A DNA stretch of 64,000 nucleotides from Dichotomocladium elegans (GCA_025716815.1 JAIXMN010000006.1:248001-312000); one strand, 5' to 3'; positions 47,150-59,486 are shown, numbered from the stretch's first letter. Translations and numbers: made by a program. The notes: generated from the sequence alone by a model not told the origin.

Positions 47150-50100
47150 ATGACTCTCGTATCACCATCCGCTACATCACCAACCCCGAAAGAAACCAGC
47201 CAGGTGCAAGTGGGTGAGTATATTAAAGTGATATCTCCGCCCATTATCAGGTATTGCATGTTTTGAACCTTCGTACTGACTTCTTGTAAAGCACTTCGTG
47301 TCCGCCCATTAACCGCACAAGATCGCGCCCAGCCCCGATTTTCCAATTCTACAGAATCTGATACAATTCAAATTCACGATCAGAGTGTCACTGTTGTGCA
47401 GCATCACAAATCGTTCACCTTCGATCATGTCTTCGATACTACAAGCACTCAAAAACAGGTCTACTCAACCATTGCCTCCAAAATGGTCGATCGCTTCATT
47501 GATGGTAAGTGGTTTCCTACATGATAAACCAACCGAACTCAACGGCTTCTTTTCCGTTTATCATAGGATACAACGTCACTATACTAGCGTATGTAAGTTG
47601 CCCGAAGAAGAGAAAAACGCCATATTCTTCTTGGAAACTTAACACTCACGATTTTCCCTGTATATAGGGTCAAACATCATCTGGAAAGACATATACCATG
47701 GGCACCGAGCTGGGCCATAACGAGCTCAATCCAGAAAATGAAGGTAACAAGAAAATGCCACTCCTCCCCCCTTTCGCGCAGTGGTTAAGGCTGTCAGTAA
47801 ACGAACCTTAAAATTACTGCATCGATAGGGATAATCCCGCGTGCGATGGCCAGTCTTTTCCAGCAACTTGCCCAGCAACAGCAACCTACAACAACAACAC
47901 GAAACACGAACACCACTGTATCATCACCACATTCCAGCGGGATACAAACCTTGCACAATCGTCGCGCCATTCCCTCATTAAGTAGTTCTACAATTAAGCT
48001 GCGCCCCGTATCTGTATTGGCCGGTAGTAACAACGGCAGTATGCGCCATACATCCAAAAGGGCAACCCCTACGGCTGCGTCTGCTTCTGCTTCTGCTTCT
48101 GCTGCCGCTACTGCCGAAACTAGCAGCAAGGCCCCACGCTATACACTCAAGGTCTCATTTGTGGAAATATACAACGAAGACCTGGTCGATTTGCTCAATC
48201 CTGCGCCACCTAGCGAGCGTCCGCCAGTCACCATACGAGAGGATACAAAAGGCCAAATCTATTGGACAGGCGTTAAGGAGGTGACTGTAGAGAATACAGA
48301 AGATGTGCTACGGTATGTATATCCCGCTTTTGTCTTTCTACGCATGCATGCAGGTTGCCAATTGCTGTTCTTTCTATCCATATGTTAGCCATCTCCAAAT
48401 GGGAACACAACATCGGGCAACCGGATCGACGGATATGAACGCAAAGTCATCCCGATCGCATGCCATTTTCTCCGTTACTCTCAAGCAGGAGAAATGGGTG
48501 CCCAATGTCAAACCTTCCATCTCGATATCCCATCGCCCGAGTATCATCGCTTCTCCTCCCCCTAACCCAGCGTCCTCTCGCTCCACCTTACTTGACAGGC
48601 GAAGCTCCACACTAAATGTCCGTGCCATGATCGGGCAGATGGAGCAGCGTCAGTCTGGCGATGAAGATGGCAAGTGGGTTATCAGTAATAGCAAATTTCA
48701 TTTTGTCGATTTGGCCGGGTCGGAGCGACTCAAACGTACTGCTGCCCAAGGCGATCGTCGAAAGGAGGGCATCAATATTAATGCCGGTCTGCTTGCCCTT
48801 GGTAACGTCATCTCCGCGCTGGCTGATATCAACGCCGGCAAACGAGTCGCACACATTCCTTACCGCGACTCGAAACTCACGCGCCTTCTGCAAGATTCGC
48901 TTGGTGGCAACAGCCAAACGCTTATGATTGCTTGCGTCAGTCCGGCTGAGGCTAATGTTATCGAGACCATCAATACGCTCCAGTATGCCCATCGCGCTCG
49001 AAGCATCAAAAATAAGGTCGAGAAGAATGAAGCTGAAGAGTGGCTGACCAATGACAACCCGGAATACCTCCGTGGTATGATTACAAAGCTTAAAGCCGAG
49101 ATCCGCGACCTCAAGTCGCCCTCTCGACAACAGCAGCAGCCGCTACCTCTTCCATCACTCCCTACACCTTCTGTTTCCCTGTCCGACGCATCCATATCAA
49201 CATCGTCGTCAGCGTCTGATGATCATGACAAACAAGCGCTCGTTGCCGATCTCCGCCGTCAAATAGAGGAGCTTCAGAACCAAGTTACCGTGACACGTGA
49301 GCGCAACCAGCTCGTTGAGAGCGAGCTTAAACGTAAAAAGGACAACCTCGATTTCCAGCATCTGGTTGAACCTGTGATTGAGGAATATGAGAAGTCTATC
49401 TCTTCCCTCGAGTCACAGCTGGCCATGGCGCGCGCAGCGCTTTCGCACTCGGACACAGCCATTGCAGAGCAGGAGGCCAAGCTTTCCAAGTACGAGACCA
49501 TGCATGGCTCCGAAAAGGCCTCCCTGGTCGAGCTGAAGGCTAGACTAGCTAAAGCCACCGAACGCGAGAAAGTCAATGAGGGCTATATCGCTGAACTCGA
49601 AGCTAAGCTCGCTAAGACAGTCGAGGAGGCAGTCGAGGACCAGCAGATGCTAACCGATCTTCGCAGGAAGATCGTCAAATTCAAAGAGCTTGATGAGAGT
49701 ACCGAAGAATACATTTCAGAACTTGAACATCGCTTGGCGCTCAGTGACAAGGATCGACAACGGCTTCAGGTCGCATGTGAAGAGGCCCAGCTGCATATGA
49801 CACAGCATCAGTGCCAAATAGATAAGGTTCGGATCTGCCTCACCCCGACGGATGGTACCAGTCCTACCTCTGAACCCCAAGATCAAGCACTGCTCCTCAA
49901 GGACCTTCACGCCGCTCAAAAGGAATGCCAAGAATTGAGGAACGAGATTGTGGTTTTGCAAGAAAAATTGCAGACTACAGAACATGAGCCACCACAGTCG
50001 CTTGGAGCAAAGTCGCTCCAGGAAGAGCTTGATGGTAAAACCCTGGTGGAGGAATTAAGACTACTTCGCGAGGAGCTGGAGTCGAAAAATGCTCAGGTCG

Positions 50101-52751
50101 AGATGCTTGAGAAACAAATCAGACAAAACGATATCGAGTCAGAAGAGATCATTGGCAAGTTCAAGGACCAAGCGACTCAGAAGGAAACCGAGATCCAAAT
50201 GCTCGAAAAGCAGCTTAGAGAGACGAATTTGATTCACCAAGAACTGGTCAGGACGCGCGAGGCACAGACCCAAGAGATCGGCCGTCTTGAATCCATATTA
50301 AAGAGCGTACAATGTGATCTTGCGCGAAGCCAAGAGCAGGCCATAGCGCTCCAGACAGAACACCAAAAGAACCTCGAGCTCCTGGCACATCAATCTCAAC
50401 AGGCGATCATTGAGCAAGAACAGCAATACAAGGACATTCTTGCAATGCGCCTGAATCAACTTGAGGAGGCAAATCGTGACGCTCGCGCACTAGTAGCCCT
50501 CCAGGACAAACAAGATATTATTATTGCTGCACTCCAGCACAAGATGGATGCAATGGAACAGCTTGTCTCGACCCTGCACAACCAGATTGCTGACCGTGAC
50601 CGACAGATCTCAGTACTCGAGCGGATAAGTGAAGGCAGAGAGCGGGAAGTACTTGGTCTCAAGGACAAAGTCCAGCAAATTCTCCATGATGTCCGTTCTG
50701 TTGGGTTAGAGCGCAATCAACTCGACGTGATCATCCAGTTCTTGGAAGCTGCGCTTCGCCAACAGGATCGCAAAGCGGACAAGGCGATATTAACTCTCGA
50801 GGATCTCCAGATGCAATGTATCTCTCGTTCACAGCGTGGTGATGCGAGCTCTGAATCGTCGCAGCTCCTCGAGGAGGAGAAGAAATCACTTGAGCGTGCC
50901 CTAATAGACATGACTCGGCGTGCAAAGAAGCATGAGGCGCTGATCGCGACTTTCCAGCAACAGCTGAGGCTGAGCCAAGAAGCACTAACTGAGCAAGACG
51001 AGCTGATGGAAAAGCTGCAAATCGAGGTGGATCTGGCCAGACAGACCAAGGACCAACTTACTGCGCTCGAAAAAGCTGTCATCAAAGGACATGAAGAACG
51101 CGACAAGCTGAATAATGAACTCACTGTGGTCCGCTCGCATCTCGAGGACGCTAGAGCAGCTTATGAGAAGGAGTCGCAGAGAACGGCACGGCTAGAAAGT
51201 AATATTGTTACTCTAGAGGAGACCATAGCAACAGAACGCTCCTTAATAGCTGCCAGTGACATGGCCGGCCTGGTCGCATCGCTCCAAGAGAATCTAAAAT
51301 CGCTTGAAGGGATGAAGAGCCAAGTCATGCATGATTTGGAAGAGACACGTATCCATCTTGACGAATCGCATCAGCTCAATCAAGACAAGGACGCATCGAT
51401 CCAATTGCTCGAAGCATCGATGCAGAAAACTAAGGCCCAGCTTGAAGAGGCTTTAGCTGTTCAAACTGAAAAAGACCAGCAGATAGAAGATCTTCAATTG
51501 AGATTAGCGAGTCGACAACGGCGACTGACGAATGATACAACAACAAGCAGCCAAGATAGCGGTCTACCAGATGAGCGACAATTATCACATCTGGTGAAAC
51601 GTGTTGAGGAGCTTGAGCGCGAAAATCGAATATTGTCGACGAGCCGGTCATCGAACAGCATCGTCAGTAGCGATGACTTTCCCCAACCGCAATCGCGGCA
51701 ATTCACCATGATGCCAATGGAGAACGATCCTGTACTTGATTCAACGCAAAAGCTTCAGGCCCGGTTCCGTCAAAAGCTTGCAAGCATTGAGGGACAAGAT
51801 GAGATCCTTGACCGACTAACACAGTTGATGACTGAAAACTCCCATCTTTCTGAGCAAGTGAACGAGCTCGAGGATCAACTCAAATCACAGCGTGATCATA
51901 TCGCGTTAGAAGCAAAAAATCATGAGAAGGAATTGACAAGGCTGGTGGCCGACAATGAGCGGCTAGAGAAGGAGTTGGAACAAACACGCATGGCACGCGA
52001 CCTGGCATCCAGAGCTAACCGTAACTCGGTCAGCACGCCGCCACAGACGCCTGCCCCGAAGCCGCAGCGTACCCTCTCCTTTTCTAGTCTACGCAAGTCA
52101 TCTTCCATCCGTTCCTTACTCGAGGGGTCCACGAGCACGCCGTCCAAACGGTCGTCAGCCCAGTCTGTCCGACCGACGACTCGGGTACGCGACCGAGCCA
52201 AGTCAACGCATCTTCCTCCCCCCTCCGCACCCCCAAGTAACCCACTTCCTCCAGTTCCGACCGACACTTCATCTCCTTCGCGATCCGTCTCCACGCCCGC
52301 ACTTAAGCGTCAAGGATCGACGGCATCCACCGTCCTCAGTGAAATGCTCAATAGCTGCAGCAGCGGCGGCGGCAAGGCATACACCTCGGACCAATACGAA
52401 AAGGTTATTCAGAGTCTGCAGCGCAAAGTGCAAGCCGCGGATCACGATATTAAGGTCCATCAGGACGCCATGAACAGGCTTGAGGAGCAGTTAATTCGCT
52501 CTGAGAGTACGGTGCGCGAGGTCAAGCGGCAACTGGAAACAGTCTATCGCGAGAAGCAGACCTACCTTGTAGAGCTGGAAACCATTCGCTCACACGAAAA
52601 CGACACTCCGGACGAGCGTGTCAAACGACTCCAAGAAGAGCTAGTGAACGAGCGGATCCTTAAAGAAAAAGCCGAAAAGGCGCGGCGGATCCTAGAGAGT
52701 CGAATGGACGATTTCATGTCCAAGAGGAACAACAAGTTCATGTGTTTCTAG
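47150..52751 (+). CDS. Kinesin-4-like motor protein with long coiled coil
   Basis: Six exons (47150-47213, 47292-47504, 47567-47592, 47668-47743, 47829-48312, 48389-52751) give 1741 residues. The motor domain is N-terminal: ALRVRPL, the ATP loop GQTSSGKT at 102-109 preceded by GYNVTILAY, switch [10 protein letters not shown] at 305-313, switch II DLAGSE at 395-400, then the microtubule-facing [29 protein letters not shown] and the order of motifs favour the kinesin-4 (KIF4/KIF21) group, but assignment needs a tree. Two low-complexity inserts, at about 143-228 and 322-388, enlarge the motor. Residues from about 460 to 1300 are almost all coiled coil. A Ser/Pro/Arg-rich, probably phosphorylated stretch follows, then a last coiled coil near the C-terminus. 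The 26-base third exon is very small. Confidence 0.93.
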
Positions 52752-53060
52752 AGAAAAAACTTTGCTTTCATCCAACTCACAGCATCTATGTACAGCAGAT
52801 ACTATTTACTACCATTTAGTTTTCATTCCTTTTCTCTAACTATTACTGTATTTTCAAAACAAAACAAAGGGTCCAAAAAAGCACTGACATCTATACATAC
52901 GGATGCAGGAAAAAATAGACGCTGTTTAACGCACAGTGAAGATAATTATAGGATCAGAAATAGGGAGGGCCAGGGGTATTGCAAAGGTATTTGGTTTCAA
53001 AAATACATGGGACATCATACCCACCTTTACAACCCAAAGAACGGTGGTATTCTGCGCATC
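52752..53060. other. 3' region of the kinesin gene
   Basis: About 310 bases, AT-rich, with no supported coding sequence. It runs into the Tc1-type copy. Confidence 0.5.
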
Positions 53061-53335
53061 ACAAGATAAAATAATGTTGTGCAAAATACAAAAAAAATGT
53101 CGCATAGAATTGTATAAAGTTGTCGTATCAATAGGTAAAACGATCTCGCATCCATGGATTAAAACCTGTTAGTCAGCAGAAAACACTACTCCTCCACATG
53201 TTTTAACTTACACTCAAGAGCCCCGAAGGACCCAGGAGTTATCCTGGGTAGTCCCGGCGATAACCGGGACGGAGAGACAGGACGAGAGAGCCAGCACGCC
53301 AGAAGAGACAGGCGGCGGCGGAGGGAAGGAACGGA

Positions 53336-53521
53336 ATGGGGCCTGAAGGATGTTCAGGAACTCCTCTCTTCCATGGCCTCATCACGCACGGGTACGATTG
53401 GTTAATCTATAAAGGACAGTGGATGTTAGTTGCAATAATCATACCGGATAAGACCATGGAAGAGAGGGTCGGGATGAAGTTGATGGAGAAAGGGGATTTC
53501 TCGGCTGACCATTATTTATAA
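53336..53521 (+). CDS. Passenger ORF of the Tc1-type element, 61 codons
   Basis: An intact ATG-to-stop frame reading opposite to the transposase. It contains HGYDWLIYKGQWMLVAIIIP, then DKTMEERVGMKLMEKGDFSA. The counterpart in the 9546 copy is interrupted. I know no family for it. Length and lack of a second exon make its status as a gene uncertain, but the sense of the frame is kept between copies. Confidence 0.35.
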   Translation: MGPEGCSGTPLFHGLITHGYDWLIYKGQWMLVAIIIPDKTMEERVGMKLMEKGDFSADHYL

Positions 53522-53671
53522 GAACTCAAGGAGGAGCAGAAGAAATTTCTTTGTGATAAACGATGCTACAGTAGATACAGCGGCAGTTAACTAAGCACAT
53601 ATGAGAATGAGAAACGAAACCTTCGGAATCGCTCGGCTTTAAGCTATTGGATGTCTCGCTGATCTGTGTTA

Positions 53672-54850
53672 TCAACGTCTCGCTCTCCAGGAACCTATTG
53701 CATTTACTGTAACTTTGCTCTTGACCACTGACCAAAACTGCTCAATAGGATTGAGTTCAGGCGGGTATAGTGGAAGATAAGCATATCGATATTCTCGAGA
53801 TTCGATGTATTTAGCGATGTCATCAGCCTTGTGGGTCGGTGCATTATCCATTATCAAATATTGGCCCTTCATATGTTCATACTTATCCATCTCGTCCATC
53901 GTGGCCTTAAAGAAGCTGAGATGATGTACAGTTGCAGTTCCTCTGCTCGCAACTTCAGATTGACCTGTGCTCTTCTTTTCTTGATTGGTGGCTGCGGGAA
54001 TCTCAAGCTACATTGAATGATGCCTGATGCTGAGATTGCTCCCACTATTGTGGCTGCCTTTGGTACTGTAACCACTGCAGGGGTCCCTTTCTGGGACCAC
54101 GCCATGCTGCATTTCATGTTAGTATGGAATCCAGATTCATCAAAGAAAAACGCAGCTTTTTGAAGTCGATGTCGGTCCTATCCCATCTGCGTACTCAGTC
54201 AAGGCGCTCTTGGATCTTTGCAGCACTATTCCAGCCTATAGACTGAAATCGAACCATTTTAATGACAAGTTGCAAACATTTTCATAAATCGATGGAGCGT
54301 CGTTTTAGATGCTTTGAGACTATCAAATCGTTGGAGCAGCTACTTTAGGACAATGGATGGGTCTTCATCAACACATTCTAACTAATGCGCTTATGCTCTT
54401 CGTTGAGAATACGTGAACGATCGCCCCATTCCTGTGTAAGATTTCTTAAAGATGCTGTCAGGGTCCTTCTCGTACTGTAATGCCCATCGCTGGGCTGAAC
54501 AAATATGGAGTCCTAGCAGCTGATGCACTCGAGATCTTCTTAAACATCCGTTTGAAAAATCAGACCTTGTCTTGGTCAGTTTATGCTGTGTAACTGCGCT
54601 TGATCCCAGCTTCTTTCGTCCGAATGTCTGTATCCTTTCGCTGGGGAATGTGTGTGGGAGTAAGCTCGGGGTTATCTTTGCACGATATGATACGCAGATA
54701 TTCAGTTGCTCAATTCAGAATGTGCGATATCTTTCCGTGTATGTATGTGACATTCGATTTGTCATCACGCGTAAAGAATTCTGGGCAAAATGCGATCCTG
54801 CGACTTCAGAACTGGCAGAGTACGACTTTGATTTTGAAAAATAGTGTATA
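53672..54850 (-). pseudogene. DDE transposase of the second large copy, broken
   Basis: On the minus strand, 53899-53672 encodes LIMDNAPTHKADDIAKYIES (second Asp) and PPELNPIEQFWSVVKSK (catalytic Glu). The piece 54117-53869 encodes the preceding region (TPAVVTVPKAATIVGAISAS). The two overlap in different frames, so at least one frameshift separates them. The first Asp motif and the HTH half lie between 54120 and 54650 with further stops. Confidence 0.7.
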
Positions 54851-55265
54851 GTAAACGTGAGTAATGTTACATCACCAAGGATCTGCACATGATTGCTAGC
54901 GGCAAAGAATGACGACTACGAAAGCAATTTTTAAGTGCATCCAATTTGCCCAGTACATGCCATTAATGGTTCCTCTTCATCATTCCCTCGGCTTTTCACC
55001 CATTCACTGTGCAGGATAGCCCATAGGACTGTCTTCTGTTTCAGTCGAAGCAATCGTCATAAATGAAAAGCCTTCACAAGTCAATCCACACAGTGAGGAG
55101 GTCCATTTAAAGATCCGCTCAAAGAAACGTGGTTGGGCTGGGAAAATATAGGGCCGCGGTGATTCGCTCACTCAGGCCCAACAGGCAGCAGCAGCAGCAG
55201 CCAAAATTTAACCCGTCGCCCGCACTCAGCATGCTTTGGATTATGCGTCTTTCAGTTTTGCAAAA
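54851..55265. other. Intergenic, Rpn13 promoter
   Basis: About 415 bases. A (CAG)n run of five units is at 55185-55201. No coding sequence is supported. The last 100 bases should hold the Rpn13 leader. Confidence 0.4.
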
Positions 55266-56912
55266 ATGAGTCTTTTTCCAACCACACAGCGCCCTAAGCA
55301 TCTCGTTCAGTTCAATGCCGGAAAATGCGTTCGGGAAGGAAACATTGTCAAACCCGATTTGCGTAAAGGGTAAGCCAGTGCCTGCATCTATTGACTCTGA
55401 CGGGGAACGCGTCAGCATATACCACCACCACAACCACCCGTCCACAGCAAGCTATGCAACCTATATTCACTTACTATCGCCCTTTCTTTTTTCTATCTTA
55501 CATAGTGTGGTGTACATGGATCAGGTATGTATACACATGTAAAAAAAAGTTTTCGCCAAACAGGAGTCCATTTCTGAGCTTTCCAAATCGGAATCCGTTC
55601 ATCAATGCCATTACGCAACATAGAGCGATGATCAATTGATGCATTTCTATTGGAAGGAGCGCAAGAGCACCGAGCCTGAAGAAGTATGTGACTTTGTGTT
55701 TTTTCCCCCACTCCCTCAATTGTTAAGCATTCCACTCAATGGCACTTAATCGGTTAGGATCTAATCATTTTTCCTGATGAAGCCGAGTTCATTCGCGTTA
55801 ACGAGTGCACCACCGGACGAGTGTACTTGATGAAATTCAAATCTTCCAATCAAAAGCTCTTCTTTTGGATGCAGAGCAAGAACGAGGACAAGGATGAGGA
55901 ACTCGCCAGCCGTGTGAACCTCTTGATCAATGATCCTCAGGCTGCCATCATGGGTGACAGTGCTGGATCCTCCAGGATGCCCGGTATTGATTATGGTGCC
56001 AGCTCACCTGCTGATATGATGCACCTTCTCGGCGGCTCAGGTAAAACGCTTCCCCCTCTCCCGCCCCCTAAAGAAAAAAGCGCGATTGACGGAAAAGGAG
56101 AACAGATAGTATCTCCCGCGAGAACATTCTGCAGTTTCTTCAGACAGCAGGCGGGTTTGGGTTAGTTTCTATGAAAAGAAAGAAATACGTTTTCATAACT
56201 CGTAGCGTGCTCCGCTAACTAAGTATATCGATTTCCATGTGTATTTAAGCGGAACGATTCCCATGTCGATGGCTGCAGGCGGGGATGGACCAATTGACCA
56301 GCAGCAGGACAGCCAGGATGAAGACAACGAGGGATCGAAAATCACGCCTGCACAGCTGGAACGTATCCGACATCTGCTATTAAACACCGCAACACCTGGT
56401 CCGTTCTTTACCTTACTGTTGCGGAGAGGGCGAGAGCGAGTATATAAGATTGAGTTATGCTGACATATATCTTGCTGTGGGAAAAAATAGAGACCCATGA
56501 AGCATCAATATCAATTACTGCTGACTTCATCTCCGCAGCTCTTGCTCCTATCCTCAATGACAGAGAGCTTGCATCAGGCCTGTTCCCTACTCTGCCCGAA
56601 AGTGGCGAGCGAACCGTTGATCAAGTTAGACAATTGGCCTCCACAACTGAGTTCAAGCGCGCCTTGGCGACATTGAGCTATGCTTTCGAGGAAGGCGAGC
56701 TCCGCTCCATCATCGTACAGCTGGATTTCGACACACCTATCAATGGTATGTTCCAAAAAAAAAGGGTGTCTGGAACAGAAAGGGAAATTGAGTTTCTACA
56801 TGTCAATACAGATATCGAAACTTTTCTCCGTGCGATCGGAGACTATGCAAGACAGAGAGAGCAAGAACGAGAACGGGACCGAGGCCAAGGAAATGCCATG
56901 GAAGAAGATTAG
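55266..56912 (+). CDS. RPN13: Proteasomal ubiquitin receptor Rpn13/ADRM1
   Basis: Eight exons (55266-55369, 55506-55524, 55624-55683, 55758-56040, 56106-56160, 56250-56398, 56503-56745, 56812-56912) give 337 residues. Rpn13 sits on the proteasome cap, binds ubiquitin and recruits the deubiquitinase UCH37. The N-terminal Pru domain shows LVQFNAGKCV, KPDLRKGVVYMDQ, DDQLMHFYWKER, DLIIFPDEAEFIRV, TGRVYLMKFKSSNQKLFFWM and Q. The C-terminal DEUBAD domain includes LAPILNDRELASGLFPTLPE and EFKRALATLSYAFEEGEL. A linker (ENILQFLQTAGGFG) lies between. Exon 2 has only 19 bases. The donor of intron 6 (gtccgt after 56398) is weak, so that junction is the least sure. The last intron is open in frame. Confidence 0.9.
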
Positions 56913-57023
56913 GTCTTGCAGTACTTCTGAAAAGAAAATTATATCTTTTTTTTTTACAATTACATGCGGAGAAAAAAAGGAGATAGAACGGTGGGATTTG
57001 AACAGATAGTTGTAAGGGGTTAT

Positions 57024-59486
57024 TCATGGCTCTTCAGGTTCAAAAATCAAGTCGTAATTCTCTAGAATAGTCTGGACCACCTTCACCTGCCACTGTGTCT
57101 CTGCCAATCTTTCGCTATCCTGCGACTCTATGGTAGTGTTCAGCAGACCTGCTTCATTGCCCATTAGCGTGAGACCGAATATGGTGGCGAGGTTTGAGGC
57201 TCCCATTTTGTTGTATCGCTGGCGCTGCTGCACCCTTCAGAAACGAGAGGATGTCAGTTTTCTTTTTTTTCTAAAAAAAAAAAAAGGCCGAAACGAATGT
57301 CAAATGCAGAAGGGTACTCACTTGTTAAGATGACACATGAGATACTTGAGAGTCGCATAATGAGCATCTGGTAGATCGTTAATGATGGTATGAAGCCCGA
57401 GAACGCGCATTCTGTCGTCTTCGATTTCTATATGAAAAGCACCAAGGGGAGATAATCAATAATTGGTGGATATCAGCCGCTCAAGAGGGATCAGGGCTCA
57501 CTTACTGGCAGCTGCCAAGAAATGCTGGTATGTAGCGCGCGGGAATAAGGGATCAGGAAGTTCACGGAACCATAGCTTAAGAACGCTGGTGATGTTGTTT
57601 ATATCCGAGATGTACTCTTCGGCGTGGAGGTTTACCCCGCGACAATCCCGATCAAAAGCGGCCCGCAGTTTCTGGATATGGGTATTGACTCCAGACAAAC
57701 GATAGATGCCAACGGTGTTCAAACCATACTTCTCCACCACCTCAGCACATTTGGTAAGGATAATAGGCACCTCCTCGCGATCGCGTTCCATGAGCGTAAC
57801 AAGATCCACGCCAAATACAGGGTTAGGGTTCAGAACCGTGAGCGCGTTTGGAGACTACCCGTTTTTTTTTTTTTTTTGGTGACAGGATGATATGGATTAT
57901 AGGTATACACAAGCTCGTTATATCTCGTACGCATCGCTTACTTACCATGCTATACTCTTTGTATGGAATATCATTCTTGTATGTCCTCACGTTTCCTCGG
58001 CTGCTGTATGATTTGATGAAATCAATCATGTCGGCATCCTTATCTATCTTTTCTGTCAATGACCGTAGCCCAAGACCATCGTCGTTATCCAGAGCCAGTC
58101 CATCAGCCGTGAGCCCCTGCTCGAAAATGTAAGCGTATCGCGCCAGTTGATAGCGCAGTGCTACACAACATTCGTCGTCTACGTCTTTTAAATCCTGCAA
58201 TGTAAGATCTAAAGGTGTAAGCTTGGCACCGCCATCATTATAACGCTAGTTAGCCTCCCAAGTACGCTTACCGTCACTATTTTTGGAAGATGTGTCTGGA
58301 AATATTCTTGGCGCGCAGCATTGGTTGCATGCAGCTGGTTGCGGTAACTTTGATCTGCCAATGTTGCCTTATGGCGAGCCTCTTCCTCCATTTTGTTAAG
58401 CTAAACATTTCACGGGTCGGTATTTAGAAAAAAAAAAGATGATATATATATGCTGCCACGACTTGCCTGTGCCTGAGTTTTGTTATTTTTAAACAGACCC
58501 TTTTTAGGCATTGTGATCGGATCACAGTTCTTTTGAAGGATGGCCCGCTCCCATTCCTCACTCTGCATCTCATACTTTTGCTTGCACTTGTAACAAGAAT
58601 TAGCATGCATGTCTTTATCCCCGGCCCAACGCGGGAAATATTTACCTTCTCCAGAAGTTGATCAGCGTCTGCAAGCTGTTTTTCATATTTCAAGCCGGCA
58701 TCTTTCACCTATACAGAAAAGCGAACATCTCAATTTCCTGCAATTGCCCATTTTGACCGATAGAAACGGGAATTTATATAGATAGATATGCTTACAAGTT
58801 TCCTTCCCTTTTCGGTGTCTTTAACCAAGAGCTGCAGGTCATCGGCAACCTCTGTGATGTCTCTTGAGAATCGTTGGCGCTGTTCTCCAATAGTCTCATG
58901 CACTTTAAGGAATGATGTCCATGCGCTGCCATATGTACTTATATTATGCATATATGTATTAGAAAAATGGGCACAGAAAAAAATCAGGCCAAAAGAGATT
59001 TGAACAATTTCAGTACCCCGAACGTGGATGTGCCTTATCAAATGATTCGGCCATCGACTGCGCAAGCTTTGCCATTTGCCGACCATACTCCTCTTCAATC
59101 GCCGCACGCTTTCGTAAGAAGAGCATGGCATCCTATCATATCCCCGCACCCGCAGTCGCCGTCGGATAGTTCCAACAGAGACATGTGAGTCGGGTTCCTG
59201 GAGTACATAACCGGTTTCGTTCTCTGTTACCTTGGAAGCCTGCATATCCTGCTTGACTTTGTCAAGGAGACACTGGAAACCATTCTGTCCAAGGAAATTG
59301 AATTAAGTGAATGAATGACATGCAGAAAGAAGAAGACAGTGGGGATCCAATTACATCCATATCGGTCAATTGACTGAACACGTCCTTTGTGCGTGCATCG
59401 AGATCGCCAACAAGACCTGCAGGCTTTTCATCGCTAAGCTGACTGTCAAGACTATTCTTGTACTCATCAGATTTGTTCAAGATCAT
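57024..59486 (-). CDS. F-BAR and RhoGAP domain protein (Rgd1-like)
   Basis: Eleven minus-strand exons (59486-59355, 59284-59231, 59132-59017, 58937-58796, 58708-58646, 58586-58467, 58400-58272, 58194-57946, 57854-57506, 57427-57322, 57234-57024) give 556 residues. The F-BAR domain (about 45-300) bends membranes and dimerises; it shows NGFQCLLDKVKQDMQASK, FLRKRAAIEEEYGRQMAKLA, TYGSAWTSFLKVHETIGEQ and CKQKYEMQSEEWERAI. The RhoGAP domain (about 350-556) speeds GTP hydrolysis on Rho/Cdc42-type GTPases; the arginine finger is Arg 387 in VGIYRLSG, with LPDAHYATLKYLMCHLNK and NLATIFGLTLM later. The intron after exon 6 has a GC donor (gcaagt). The layout matches yeast Rgd1/Rgd2, which act in polarity and cytokinesis. 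The gene converges on Rpn13 with 111 bases between. Confidence 0.92.

Larger units (their letters stand above)
53061..54850 (-). mobile_element. Tc1/IS630-type transposon copy, left end lost
   Basis: Matches the 9546 copy over nearly its whole length in the same orientation. It begins at the 'acaagataaaataatg' block, so roughly the outer 20-25 bases of the left end are absent. The GC-rich stretch is shorter than in the 9546 copy (two pieces of some 40 bases each missing). The right end is well kept ('ctttgattttgaaaaatagt'). Confidence 0.8.

Noticed and set aside
47770..47835. tRNA-like stretch ('gcgcagtggttaaggc') in a kinesin intron
   Set aside because: It resembles a D-arm, but there is no T-arm with TTCGA spacing and no closing acceptor stem; the stretch is an ordinary intron.
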